Of a stretch of DNA of 64,000 nucleotides, positions 9,603 through 20,192 are shown in pieces. Both the position numbers and the translations under genes were made by a program. Positions within the stretch are counted from its first letter, which is position 1. Each line of letters begins with the position of its first letter. The stretch is from Phellopilus nigrolimitatus (Eukaryota > Basidiomycota > Agaricomycetes > Hymenochaetales > Hymenochaetaceae), in assembly GCA_021029095.1 (NCBI GenBank), contig JAJOHG010000054.1, forward strand, positions 124,001 to 188,000. The letters are read 5' to 3'. The notes below the pieces were generated by a model. The model had not been told where the DNA came from, made no database searches, and worked only from the letters and a program-made list of their open reading frames with translations.

Positions 9603-10428
9603 TCCGCTCCCGGCACCTCATACTCGGCTCCCCGTCTCTGGCAACCGGCCCAACCTCGACTTCGCCAACGATCGCTCTTTCCTCCGTCATGTCTTCGTCG
9701 ATCCCGGTCTCGCCAGCCCCATCAGTCAAACCATCCGAGACTCTCAACGGCCCGATCTCGTCCGCTGGCAGAAGGCCCATGACCAAGCCGAACAGAACCT
9801 CGCTATCGCCAATCGCATGGGTGAACATATCGACGAACTGCGCGACGAAAACGAGAAGGCAAAGTCTACGGCTCGCCGGCAAATTCGGCAAATCTTGGAA
9901 GGAGCCCTCGATGCTGGCGTACTCGCTATCCTGGACGACTATCGACCCTCGAACGACCGCTTTCCCATCGATGAAGTCACAGGTGCCATTGATCTCACTT
10001 CGCCTCCACCTGGACTTCCGGTCCCTCCACCGTCGACTCCGCCACCTCCTGCTGCACCGTCACCGTCTCCGTCACCCCCCGATGAATTCATTGCCGGAAC
10101 ATCACCACCGGTCACTCCACCCACGGCTCGCCCCTTCCGGCGCGCAGTCAATCCCTTCACGCAGTCCATGATGGGTGACGTCCCGTTCTCTCAGATGTCA
10201 CCTCAGGAGATCCAAGGACACCTCAACCGGCGCAATTCCCCTGAGAACTCCACGGCAACTCCGCTTCGAGTTCGAACACAGTTCTCGCCTCGGGTCATCA
10301 GGTGCTTCACATGCGGCCAAGACGGACATCGGCAACAGGATTGTATTCGCTACCAATGCGGATGGTGCGACAGACTCGCCCCCGGACACTCTTCGACCAA
10401 CTGCCCGCACACAAACCGTCATTATTAG
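9562..10428 (+). CDS. Gypsy ORF3b, double zinc-knuckle protein downstream of pol
   Basis: The first ATG in this frame is 9562 (the frame is open from 9508). The protein has a helical, charged N-terminal part (HIDELRDENEKAKSTARR), a long proline/serine-rich linker, and two C-terminal CCHC knuckles: CFTCGQDGHRQQDC and CGWCDRLAPGHSSTNC. A second Gag-like nucleic-acid-binding protein after pol is not standard for gypsy elements. The ORF is open in both copies (see 12936-13802). It may be an accessory nucleocapsid or RNA chaperone; that role is inference. Confidence 0.65.
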   Translation: MPPQRSPRRLNTFDPLPAPHTRLPVSGNRPNLDFANDRSFLRHVFVDPGLASPISQTIRDSQRPDLVRWQKAHDQAEQNLAIANRMGEHIDELRDENEKAKSTARRQIRQILEGALDAGVLAILDDYRPSNDRFPIDEVTGAIDLTSPPPGLPVPPPSTPPPPAAPSPSPSPPDEFIAGTSPPVTPPTARPFRRAVNPFTQSMMGDVPFSQMSPQEIQGHLNRRNSPENSTATPLRVRTQFSPRVIRCFTCGQDGHRQQDCIRYQCGWCDRLAPGHSSTNCPHTNRHY

Positions 10429-10834
10429 GGGCGGAACGTCCGCGATGACGTTAAACTAGGAGGTCGTTGTGGGAACAGATTCGTGAAACCCTCTGCTTTC
10501 AGGTGACGCTGACAAACCTGGTCCAACGTTTTGGGTGAGCTTTATTGCTTTCGTTAAACCCTTTTTGAAGTTGTAGGCCCGCTCGAAACCTTCTGCTTGT
10601 TGGTAATGCTGAGAAACCTTCACGGCTGGAGATTTTCGGAATCCGGCACGGTCATGTCTCGTCTCGTTTCGCTTTTTCTTGTTGAGTTTTCTCTTTTACT
10701 TTTCAGTTTTGACTTCCTTCACGCGCATTGTAACTGCTTATTGGCGTTTATTTCGCCTTATCGCGTTTTCTTTTCGCCTTTCCTTTGTTTTCTTTGACAG
10801 TTTCGGCGAACTGTCGGTCTTAAAGAGGGGGTAA
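10429..10834 (+). other. Gypsy 3' untranslated region with polypurine tract
   Basis: No convincing ORF. It ends in the purine tract TAAAGAGGGGGTAA (10821-10834), which primes plus-strand synthesis directly before LTR 2. The same region is found, interrupted, in the second copy (13803-14029 and 20236-20414). Confidence 0.75.
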
Positions 10835-11340
10835 TGTTAGAACTTACCTTGCTTACCTCACGATCCCCCCTTACATCATTCCTTCCTTGCTTAGTCAGGC
10901 CCTTCACCTTTCCATTATCTTTCCCTTAGTTTATGGCCTGACCCCTTCCTCATTGTACGCGCCCCTCCTAGGTGCTCCCCGCTCCACGCTCCACTGCCTC
11001 ATTCCATGCTCCACTGTACATGCCCCTTACGGGCCTTCCCCTCACGCTCCCCTCATGTCATGCTGCGCATGACTCCATAGCTCCGCTGACATCATAGTCA
11101 GCCTCACAGTATATATAGGTACATCGCTGGGACCTTAAGCCCCAGCTTGACCTCCTTGTTCAGTAGCTAGCATAGTCTTGCTATTCACCGCCTTGCTCTT
11201 CATAGTCCTGCGCCCTGCGCTTCACAGTCTTGCCATAGTCACCGTCGCCTTGTCACAGTCAAGCCTCACGTCACTCGTCACGTCACTGTCCACAGTCACA
11301 CTCCTCGCTCCATTAGGCAAGACCCTGTTACTCCGTAACA
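10835..11340 (+). repeat. Gypsy LTR 2, shared by two element copies
   Basis: 506 bp, TGTTAG...CGTAACA, apparently identical to LTR 1. It is the 3' LTR of the complete element and also sits as a 5' LTR in front of the truncated copy that starts at 11341. Confidence 0.95.
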
Positions 11341-12587
11341 TGTACCACGACACCCCTGTCATGGGACACCCTGGAATTTACAAAACCCTCGCATTGCTCA
11401 AACAACATTATTGGTGGCCAGGAATGTACATCTTTGTCAAGAAATTCGTCAATGGTTGCGCGATCTGTCAACAAATGAAGATCAACACACATCCCACCGT
11501 CCCACCCCTCCATCCGATCCCTGCTGAACCCAATGCGCATCCGTTTTCCACAGTCTCCATGGACTTTATCACCGGACTCCCCGAATCAAATGGCTACGAC
11601 TCCTTATTCGTCACTGTCGATCACAACCTTTCCAAAGGCATCGTCCTTTCCCCCTGCAACAAAACCATTGATGCCCTTGGAACTGCCCAATTGTATCACG
11701 ACAACGTCTACCGGCGCTTTGGGTTACCCCAGAAACTCATCTCCGACCGAGGACCCCAATTTGCCTCCAAAGTATTCCAGGAGCTTTGCAAAAAGCTCAA
11801 TATCACATCAGCCCTATCCACCGCATTCCACCCTCAAACAGACGGAGAAACGAAGCGAGTAAACCAAGAAGTCGAAGCATACCTTCGAATCTATTGTGGA
11901 CGCCATCCCGAAACCTGGGCTCATCACCTGCCTGATATCGAGTTTGCACACAATCAGCGTGAACATTCTGCTACAAAACGCTCTCCATTCTCACTCCTTA
12001 TGGGGTACGAACCAATCGCCATCCCTGCTGCAGACCCCAACTCCGATCACCCCTCGGTAGAAGAACGCCTTCGCTCCCTTAAAGCCCTCCGAGAAGCACT
12101 TGCTGCGCATGAGCTTGCTCACATGCACATGGCTGCCCGCATGACTCGGAATTTCACACCCTTCAAGAAAGGGGAGAAAGTTTGGCTAGAAGCCCGGAAC
12201 CTTGACATCGCCTCTCCATACAAGAAATTGTCCCCTAAACGCGAAGGTCCCTTCGAAATCAAGGATGTGCTATCCCCATGGTCTTATCGCCTGACTCTAC
12301 CGGTCCGATGGCGAATCCACAATGTCTTCCATGCCTCCCTCCTGACTCGTTATGTGGAGACCGATACCCACGGACCTACCCACGCGGAGCCACCACCTGA
12401 CCTTGTCAATGGAGAAGAAGAGTACGAGGTTGACGCAATACTACGTCATCGTTTCCCAAAGAACCGAAGACAATACCTCGTGTCCTGGAAAGGATGGTCA
12501 TCGCTCCACAACTCGTGGCAGAAGGAATCGGACCTCAAAAATGCGAAAAAACTTCTCAACGACTATAAAAAGACCCATCGACTCTAA
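11178..12587 (+). CDS. LTR-led integrase-chromodomain ORF, catalytically altered
   Basis: An open frame of 469 codons starts at an ATG inside LTR 2 (downstream of its TATA box) and runs in frame into the truncated pol copy. It encodes the integrase zinc finger, integrase core and chromodomain only. Compared with the complete element, the catalytic glutamate of the DDE core is replaced by lysine (TDGETER becomes TDGETKR; AAG at 11853-11855) and one glutamate codon is lost near 12092. The protein could be expressed from the LTR but should not catalyse integration. It may be a chance fusion. Confidence 0.6.
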   Translation: MLFTALLFIVLRPALHSLAIVTVALSQSSLTSLVTSLSTVTLLAPLGKTLLLRNMYHDTPVMGHPGIYKTLALLKQHYWWPGMYIFVKKFVNGCAICQQMKINTHPTVPPLHPIPAEPNAHPFSTVSMDFITGLPESNGYDSLFVTVDHNLSKGIVLSPCNKTIDALGTAQLYHDNVYRRFGLPQKLISDRGPQFASKVFQELCKKLNITSALSTAFHPQTDGETKRVNQEVEAYLRIYCGRHPETWAHHLPDIEFAHNQREHSATKRSPFSLLMGYEPIAIPAADPNSDHPSVEERLRSLKALREALAAHELAHMHMAARMTRNFTPFKKGEKVWLEARNLDIASPYKKLSPKREGPFEIKDVLSPWSYRLTLPVRWRIHNVFHASLLTRYVETDTHGPTHAEPPPDLVNGEEEYEVDAILRHRFPKNRRQYLVSWKGWSSLHNSWQKESDLKNAKKLLNDYKKTHRL

Positions 12588-12619
12588 CACCGTCCATCAA
12601 CTCCCGTTCCCACTGTTCC

Positions 12620-12976
12620 ATGCCCTACTTCCACTTCCACATTCCCCATCTGCCCTCTGTCAACTGGACCTTCGCCCTAGAAATCGGAGAATCCACCCCT
12701 CTTTTCCTTCAATTCGTCATCGACCACACCAACTACCCCGACGACCGTCGCCTCGTAATCCGCCTCGGCATCGACGTCCTCGAACAGCAAATCCTCCACC
12801 TCGTCTTCCGTTCCATCCCACCTAGCCGTAGGCCCAACCGTCTATCCCGAGCTGTCCCTGCACGCAACATACCCGTACAATTTGTTCCCCCTGAAGACCT
12901 CATCCCTGACCTCGACCCTGTCCCTGTCTATCGCGATGCCGCCACAGAGATCCTCGAGGCGCCTGAACACCTTTGA
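12620..12976 (+). CDS. ORF3a of the second gypsy copy
   Basis: 118 codons, nearly identical to 9246-9602 (one visible change, IPEAPEHL to ILEAPEHL). It is still open although the copy lacks most of pol. Confidence 0.5.
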   Translation: MPYFHFHIPHLPSVNWTFALEIGESTPLFLQFVIDHTNYPDDRRLVIRLGIDVLEQQILHLVFRSIPPSRRPNRLSRAVPARNIPVQFVPPEDLIPDLDPVPVYRDAATEILEAPEHL

Positions 12977-13802
12977 TCCGCTCCCGGCACCTCATACTCG
13001 GCTCCCCGTCTCTGGCAACCGGCCCAACCTCGACTTCGCCAACGATCGCTCTTTCCTCCGTCATGTCTTCGTCGATCCCGGTCTCGTCAGCCCCATCAGT
13101 CAAACCATCCGAGACTCTCAACGGCCCGATCTCGTCCGCTGGCAGAAGGCCCATGACCAAGCCGAGCAGAACCTCGCTATCGCCAATCGTATGGGTGAAC
13201 ATATCGATGAACTGCGCGACGAAAACGAGAAGGCAAAGTCTACGGCTCGCCGGCAAATTCGGCAAATCTTGGAAGGAGCCCTCGATGCTGGTGTACTCGC
13301 TATCCTGGACGACTATCGACCCTCGAACGACCGCTTTCCCATCGATGAAGTCACAGGTGCCATTGATCTCACCTCGCCTCCGCCTGGACTTCCGGTTCCT
13401 CCACCATCGACTCCGCCACCTCCTGCCGCACCATCACCGTCTCCGTCACCCCCCGATGAATTCATTGCCGGAACATCACCACCGGTCACTCCACCCACGG
13501 CCCGTCCCTTCCGGCGCGCAGTCAATCCCTTCACGCAGTCCATGATGGGTGACGTCCCGTTCTCTCAGATGTCGCCTCAGGAGATCCAAGGACACCTTAA
13601 CCGGCGCAATTCCCCTGAGAACTCCACGGCAACTCCGCTTCGAGTTCGGACACAGTTCTCACCTCGGGTCATCAGGTGCTTCACATGCGGCCAAGACGGA
13701 CATCGGCAACAGGATTGTATTCGCTACCAATGCGGATGGTGCGACAGACTCGCCCCCGGACACTCTTCGACCAACTGCCCGCACACGAACCGTCATTATT
13801 AG
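12936..13802 (+). CDS. ORF3b of the second gypsy copy
   Basis: Same structure as 9562-10428, including both zinc knuckles, with scattered mostly silent differences and no stop. Conservation of this frame between copies supports ORF3b as a genuine coding region. Confidence 0.55.
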   Translation: MPPQRSSRRLNTFDPLPAPHTRLPVSGNRPNLDFANDRSFLRHVFVDPGLVSPISQTIRDSQRPDLVRWQKAHDQAEQNLAIANRMGEHIDELRDENEKAKSTARRQIRQILEGALDAGVLAILDDYRPSNDRFPIDEVTGAIDLTSPPPGLPVPPPSTPPPPAAPSPSPSPPDEFIAGTSPPVTPPTARPFRRAVNPFTQSMMGDVPFSQMSPQEIQGHLNRRNSPENSTATPLRVRTQFSPRVIRCFTCGQDGHRQQDCIRYQCGWCDRLAPGHSSTNCPHTNRHY

Positions 13803-14029
13803 GGGCGGAACGTCCGCGATGACGTTAAACTAGGAGGTCGTTGTGGGAACAGATTCGTGAAACCCTCTGCTTTCAGGTGACGCTGACAAACCTGGTCCAA
13901 CGTTTTGGGTGAGCTTTATTGCTTTCGTTAAACCCTTTTTGAAGTTGTAGGCTCGCTCGAAACCTTCTGCTTGTTGGTGATGCTGAGAAACCTTCACGGC
14001 TGGAGATTTTCGGAATCCGGCATGGTCAT
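13803..14029 (+). other. Start of the 3' untranslated region of the second gypsy copy
   Basis: Matches 10429-10651 of the complete element and then breaks off at the inverted repeat at 14030. No ORF. Confidence 0.8.
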
Positions 14030-14041
14030 GTTACGATTCCT

Positions 14042-14552
14042 GTAAGGGAAGCGTTCTTTCCACCTGAGCGTTTTCACCCCCAGTGGCTGTGTAGTTTGTC
14101 ACGGTCACTATTACAAAAATGACCCGGCAAGTGCCGGAATGTGTACAAAAAGTGTACAAAATATTTTGTTACAGGGGGGGGTTCGCATCGCCACATAGTA
14201 CCGCCACACGTCACACTCTTCCTCACGAGCTTTTCGCTACGCATTTTCACGTTTTTGATTTATTTTTTGCTCCTGTTTCCTTTATTTCTTTTCGGTTGGT
14301 ATGGCCTGTGTCTAGGCTACGTCTGTATGTAAACATTATGTGCTTATGTCATACCTAGACTTTATGAAAAATCATTGTGTTGTGCACTCCCTGTGTGACG
14401 CCTGTTTCCACTCGCACAATGCAGTCTTGGGTCCCTTTTTCTATTCTAGTTCCGGGCCGGTCTGTATTGTCTCAATTGTGTGCAGCATTTATATATTATT
14501 TTTGAGAAATTTCTGATGTTGCCTGATATTAATTAACTGTGTTTATTCAATA
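14042..14552. other. No gene seen
   Basis: AT-rich left end of the insert. Short ORFs at 14119-14358 have no recognisable content. Confidence 0.6.
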
Positions 14553-15480
14553 CTACACTACTACAAAATAAATGTGCGCGAGTGACCACGAAACGGACAC
14601 ATCTCGCCACTCTACTAGACGGCCTGCACGGACTAGGTACTGTGCGCAGGGCACAGGAGTGGACATGAGTACGTACCTTGTGCACGCCACCGCTGTCCTC
14701 TGTCGCCCTCCTTTCTCGGCACCGTCGCGGATAACCTTGACCGTGCAGTCCTCCTTCTTCTCGTTCAGCTTCTTGAACTGCATCTCCTTCTGCCAGTCGC
14801 TTATCGAGCCAACGACAACGATGACGATGACGATCGCAACCATAATTGCCACGCCTTCACAGATAAAAAATAAGTAATCTTTCTCACTTTAACTACAAGT
14901 TGCGCGCACCTTCAATTCAATCGACTGGCGGCTGCGTGCACGTCTGGCCGTTCCCGCACGAGAACATCGGGCACTGCGTGGCGAAGTCCTGGAAGAGGCC
15001 CAGTGCGAGCGAGACCACCACGGCGATGCTCAGTAGCACGAGCACCTTGCCCTTCAGTGCGAGCCACATGAGCAGCAGCGGGTTCTTGCTCACGCACGCG
15101 GGACCACGTTCTGCCCGTACACGCGCTGGCGGTCCGCATGAGTCACGTGCGTCCCCGACTCCGCGTCGGAGAACGCGGAAGGCACGCCCGCCGCTTCCCT
15201 TTCGGCCACCACCCGCGCCCGGTTCAGCCCTCTTCCCGGATTGTAGATTGGACAGCCCGCAGTGCGCATCTGTGCCGAGGCCGTGGTGCAGCCCATCGAC
15301 GCCGAGCGCTTTGTGCGCGTGGAGGCTCTTCGGGTAGATGAGCCACGCAAGCGCAAGCACGCTGAGCTGCGCAGGGAACGCCTCCGCGCTGGCTCGTCGC
15401 TGCCGAGTGCAATCTGTCGTTCCCGCTCCTCACGCTCCTTCTCCTTCCTCCCTCCTTCTGCCGTGTCTACGTCAGATTTG
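14553..15480 (-). pseudogene. Fragment of plasma-membrane-type Ca2+-ATPase (N-terminal part)
   Basis: Read on the minus strand from about 15480 to 14553, the pieces follow the order of a fungal PMC1-type P2B calcium pump: the N-terminal segment (WLIYPKSL...KALGVDGL, GLGTDAHCGL), RQRVYGQNVV, the first membrane helices (LLLMWLALKGKVLVLLS) and the segment after them (AIMVAIVIVIVVVGSISDW, KEMQFKKLNEKKEDCTVKV). At least one frameshift (near 15095) and an intron separate the pieces. The phosphorylation and ATP-binding domains are absent, so it cannot work as a pump. Confidence 0.8.
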
Positions 15481-16252
15481 CTTTTCTGGCCTTCTCTGTG
15501 CTCTCCTGAAGAAGACATCCGCGTCGCCACAGCTGCCGCCTCCGCCGGGAGAAGACGGCGCGGCGACGGTGAAGCTCGTGTGCCACGAATGGCTCTGGTA
15601 GCCGATCAGGCTGCCAGCCGCGATCCCAGCAAAGGCGTGCTGCAGCCTGCGTGCCATCGAGCTCGTCGGCGGCGGCGGCGGCGACGAGACCGGGAGTTCG
15701 TATGTGCAACTGGCAGCTGGCAATTGTCGACTGCGCAGGTCGAAGTTGATGCCGGCGCGCGTGCGAGCGAGTTTGATACTGTGGAAGCAAAATTTTTGAC
15801 GGTCTCGGTGAATTGAAGCGAGGCCGCTTGACGCTGTTCAGCCCGGCCGTATTATTCCTGACTCAAACCGGCGACGACGGCGACGAAAGGTGTTTAGACG
15901 ACGTCGACGACGACGAGCAAGATGTTCTGGAATTTACGAAGCACATATTTAGGACTTGTCCAGAATACTGCACATTATGACGTACCAGTCGCGTTGCAGA
16001 GAACAAGAAAAAGCGAGCTATACGTCATAGGAATGGCGGAAACAAGCCCATCGAGCTCACCGTCGTTGCCGTAGTTGATGATCGGCGGACACGACTGTGT
16101 CTGGGCGACGGAGCACACAACGGTCGGGCCCGATGGCAGGAAGGACATGCGCAGATCTGGACCGCTGATCCATTAGAGGTGCTCGATGAGGAAAAGAGAC
16201 TCGGTAGGTACTGACTTGTTCTCGTATTTAATTCTATGGAAATATAAGAAAA
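15481..16252. other. No gene recognised
   Basis: GC-rich with several overlapping open frames on both strands (e.g. 15472-15723 minus), none of which I recognise. More captured or decayed exon sequence is likely but unproven. Confidence 0.4.
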
Positions 16253-16760
16253 TCACATGCAAAAAGAATGAAACTGTAACACTTGCTTGAATTCTCCAGC
16301 AAGTCTGGGATCGCCGCTGTAGATCTCTGCGAACTGCTCCGGCTTCAGACGGTGCGCGGCAACCGCAGCTTCGACCCGCCCGTCACCCTCCCACCATCGT
16401 GCGCGCCCGGCCATCTCGCGGAAGTGCGCCTCGTACGCGCGATCCGCCGCCATTCACCCCTGGACTTCCGTGATCTCGTCTGCAGACAGCTCCCGGATGC
16501 ACCCACCGCAGACACGCGCGTCATGGACGGACTGAGCTGCACGTTTGCGGGAATTGGCGGCAGGTTGGTGTCAAACGCTGCACCAGTGCACTGGGCGTGG
16601 TAATGCCATTCACGGGGACGGAGGGTGTAGAGCCGCTGCTCGAGGACGACCCGTCGTGGGCGGCATTTCGAGATGTGCCTGGACCTGGTTCTGGCCGTGC
16701 GAGGGCGTCGGAGCGCAATTTTGCAGCTGCAGGGCGTGCGGCTGGGTTGGCGTGCACGAG
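16253..16760 (-). pseudogene. Unidentified protein fragment
   Basis: On the minus strand, stretches in two frames look like one protein: CGGCIRELSADEITEV then, after a stop, AADRAYEAHFREMAGRARWW and HRLKPEQFAEIYSGDPRLAG. The composition is that of a real protein and the interrupting stops suggest decay. I do not recognise the family. Confidence 0.4.
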
Positions 16761-17299
16761 CACTCCATAACGTGTTCAACATCTGGCTTAAACCACTCGT
16801 GTCTGTACTACAGACACGAGCTTCTAAGCCAGTTTTGTTTTTCCTTCCCGGTTGAGGGTGGGCAGTCGGTGTGCACAAAGGTGGGCGGCGACAAGGACAA
16901 GGGAGGACAGCGGCGAGGACAACGGAGGTAGCAGCAGTGGCAGCAACGACGATGACGATGACGAGGGGAGATGGTGGCGAAGAAGAAAAACGGACATAGG
17001 AATAGAAAAGGCGATTTCGAAGCCCTAAATGTATGCCGCGGCCCTCTCTTCGTTTCTTTCAACCTTTCTTTCTTTCTTTGTTTCTTTCTTTTTCCTCCTT
17101 GGTGGGCGCTGACGAGCCGCACACTAGCCAGGTCGAGCTGACGGCCACGCTGTAGTGCAGCAGCACGCGGCGCATCGAGCAGATTGCGGAGCACCTCTAA
17201 TTCATCAGTGCCGACGCCTACTTCAAGTGCGTTGCTTCAGTCCTTCCTCCCCCACTCCCTCTCTGAAAACATTTTTTGCACGGCCAGGAAGAGCTAAGC
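16761..17299. other. No gene recognised
   Basis: Contains a pyrimidine/purine-rich stretch (17040-17100) and fragments that might belong to the gene remnant that follows. Confidence 0.4.
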
Positions 17300-18280
17300 G
17301 TTCAACTAGGCGGTGTCCGCGCCGTGGCGCAAGGTGTACGTGAACGAAGAGGTCCTGCTCGCGTATGCCGAAGATCCACAGCGCGCCGCCGCGTGTCGTC
17401 GTGACGGGCTACATCGGCACGTGCAGCCTACCGCGTGAACGCGCTGGCGGAGCCGTCGATGGGCCCTGTGCAGCGCCAGGAGTACCTGTACTACACGCAG
17501 CAAATCGGCAAGCAGAACGCGAAGTAGTCGAACGGGTTCTCGATCCAGAACATGCTCGTCTCGAGCGCGATCATCCACCCGACAGACAAGCAGGTGATCG
17601 TGCACGACGGCATGATAAAGCTGGAGGGCTAGGCATACAGCGGCGGCGGGAACTGGGTCGAGCGCATCACGGCCTCGCTGGACGGGTGCGTGCATCGTTT
17701 CTCGGCGCGGTGTGCGGCTCACATCCTTTTTATTCTGTCTGCAGCGGACACATCTGGTATGCGATCGCGAAGGAGAACCTGACAAACAAGGTACGCCCCG
17801 CAGGCTAAACTACATATACCATAACATGCATACCGTTCTGACGCCGCAGCGCTAGCACTACTTCGCATGGCGCCTCTGGCACTTCGAGTTGTCCGTCGAC
17901 GCAGTGGGCTGGCTCGAGTTCTGCGTGCGCACGGGGACTTGTCGAACAACACCGAGCCGACGTTCGTGCGCTCCGCCTCGAAGTAAGCCGTGCTCCTCGC
18001 TCCCCCTTTCCTCACATCCGCATCGCTCACGTTGCGCCGGGCGGCAGCTGGAACCTGCACGCGACGTCCTCGTGCTACCGCATCAAGTTGTACAGTGTGA
18101 ACCACATGCGCACGCAGACGGCCGCGCGCTTGCAGCTGCTCGCGGCGCACAGCGCGTCGATCCTCGACCCCTCAAAGCCGTTCGAGGCGACGCTCGACGA
18201 CGAGAAGGCGTACTTCGCCCGTGAGCCGCTGTCACAGACGAGGGACGGGGCAAGGTGTGGGCGCATGTGGGCGGGGATCT
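17300..18280 (+). pseudogene. Sulfite-oxidase-like molybdoenzyme fragment (dimerisation domain)
   Basis: The plus strand spells the C-terminal half of a fungal sulfite oxidase/nitrate reductase-type protein: RVVVTGYIG, YRVNALAEPSMGPVQRQEYL, YYTQQIGKQ, AYSGGGNWVERI, GHIWYAIAKENLTNK, YFAWRLWH, NNTEPTFVRSAS, NLHATSSCYRIKLYSVN. In-frame TAG codons stand where the family has Tyr or Trp (near 17525, 17630 and 17851), and small indels change the frame. Intron remnants are present. The heme and Mo-cofactor N-terminal parts are missing. It is non-functional. Confidence 0.8.
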
Positions 18281-18616
18281 CACCAGGCCTCTCACATCGC
18301 GCGCGGTTCAGCTAAGCTGCGGATGCACCGCGCCGTCTCATCACTCGCTAGAGTGCCGTGTGCGACTCCAACACTCCCAAGCCAATCACAGTTCGCACAA
18401 AGCACAAATTAACCCGCCCCCGTGAGGACACGGCCCGCTATATACACCCCGTCAAAACACAACACTAAACTATCGCGCGCACATACACCGAATGAAACGA
18501 AACGAATGGCCGCACATCACATAAAATAAACACACTAACAAGTGTTTCGCCCTGGTCCCTCACGTTGGCGGGAAACCATCACAAACAAGCTTACACGTCT
18601 ACAGTCACCAGTCTCT
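18281..18616. other. Spacer, no gene seen
   Basis: Lies between the 3' ends of two convergent gene fragments. Nothing recognisable. Confidence 0.5.
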
Positions 18617-19200
18617 TTACCACCGGTCCCCGCCGCCTCGACTCCACCCTGAGTCTCCCCCTCCAGAGTATCCTCCTCCGCCACCGTACTCACGGCTACC
18701 ACCTCCACCCCGGCCGCGCCCACCGCCTCCGCCTCCTCCGTAGCGGCCTGTACAGAGCACACACGCACAGCATCACGTCAGTAATCTCCCCTTTACAAAG
18801 TGTTAGAATACTCACCCCGGCCTCCGCCCCCGCCGCCCATCGACACCATCTCCTGCAGCTGCGACGGCACATCCGCCTTTGCCTCTATCAGGATCTTCAC
18901 CAGGTCGCGCGCAGACTTGGCGTTGTCCGGAGTGAAGAACGTGTATGACGTCCCCGTCTGGCCAGCACGCTATACAAGTTTCAAGCCATCAGTTGCGACG
19001 ATCATACGCACAAGTATACGTAAATGAACGGCCTACCCCTGTGCGCCCAATGCAATGGATGTAGTCTTCGCAATTGTTAGGGAAGTCGTAGTTCTGCGAG
19101 ATTCTCGATGAACATATATCCTAATCAAGAGCACTGGGAAAATCACGCACAATAACATAGCCCACGTCCTTCACGCACGATCCAAGATGCGATAAACAGA
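18617..19200 (-). pseudogene. DBP2: 3' fragment of a DBP2/p68-type DEAD-box RNA helicase
   Basis: Minus-strand exons give, in order, [27 protein letters not shown] (motif VI region, where the family has HRIGRTG), [38 protein letters not shown] and a glycine/arginine-rich tail ending at a TAA (18617-18619). GT-AG introns separate them. The ATP-binding and DEAD domains are absent and a motif VI arginine is replaced by cysteine. It is a 5'-truncated, non-functional copy. Confidence 0.85.
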
Positions 19201-20192
19201 ACAGTCAACAATCACAACTCCCCCTCGCTCCCCACAGCACGAAGCAGCTGCATACACCAACACCGCAACAAGAGCAATTCCGTGAAGACTTTTCATCTTC
19301 ACGACACAGTCCCAGACACTAGCAAACTCAACCAAGGCTTCTACATTAAGACAAAGTCCAGTGTCCATTGTCTATGTATTCTGCGCCGAACGCGGGTTGA
19401 GTCTAGTCTAGTAGTCCATCGTCCGAGCCAAGATCCTCCGACAAGCAGTACTCAAAGTCGCAGGCCAGGCTGGTTTAATTTAATTTTTTCTCATCTCAGT
19501 TTATCGCTTTTCGTACGCACCATACGGCGGGTGCACTGTGCAACTTTGTAATATACAGCGCCTATCTCCTTATAAGAAAGTGATACATGTACTTCTATAT
19601 AGCGACTCAGAAACTGGAAGGCACTGATATTGGTCTATCTCTTCGTCCTTAGTCCCGTTTGGCTTCAAAGACGTTCAAAGGATCGCCATAACGCCAGGCA
19701 GAGCAGACAACCAAGGTGTACTTCATATTCAATGGAAACCGTCTTTCCGCGGACGAGATCCAACAGGGAACACGCGACGCGAGACTACCTATGAGCGCCC
19801 GCGACGAAGAGCGTGCGGCTGGTCCCACCGGCGTACGCGGCGATATCTCCATGAAATCCTTCCCCCTCCTTTGGGCAGTAGGGAGGGTACATGGATGAAT
19901 CACAGATCATGCACGGGCCGAAAGAGCTGTGGGGTGCGGTGTCCATGAGAATCTTCGGGGCTCCGTGTTCTACTTGTGATTTGAGACAAAGCGAGAAAGA
20001 AAGTGAGAATTTGATTAAGAATCTGGATGTGTTTCTGTGTATATTGAAATCTGATAGCATGTTACATGCAACTGTCTACTGTCATTGTGTACAATTAGCT
20101 CCCCATTTACATAATTTTGTCTCTTATTTGTCTAGAATGCATGTGTTCTAGTATACACTAAAACAAATGGCAAGGTTTGACGGGGAAAAAAA
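19201..20192. other. No gene recognised
   Basis: Right part of the insert. A minus-strand ORF at 19649-19903 has no recognisable content. The terminal inverted repeat follows. Confidence 0.5.

Larger units (their letters stand above)
3726..11340 (+). mobile_element. Complete Ty3/gypsy (chromovirus) element
   Basis: Two 506-bp LTRs (3726-4231 and 10835-11340), identical as far as I could compare by eye, flank gag, pol with a C-terminal chromodomain, and extra ORFs after pol. A polypurine tract (TAAAGAGGGGGTAA) precedes the 3' LTR. Near-zero LTR divergence implies recent insertion or conversion. The bases before the 5' LTR (CCTTG) and after the 3' LTR (TGTAC) do not match, and the 3' LTR abuts another copy of the same element. 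The present structure therefore arose by recombination or deletion, not by simple insertion. Confidence 0.93.

Noticed and set aside
15262..15816. 184-codon plus-strand ORF
   Set aside because: Overlaps the minus-strand Ca2+-ATPase remnant and has shadow-like composition.
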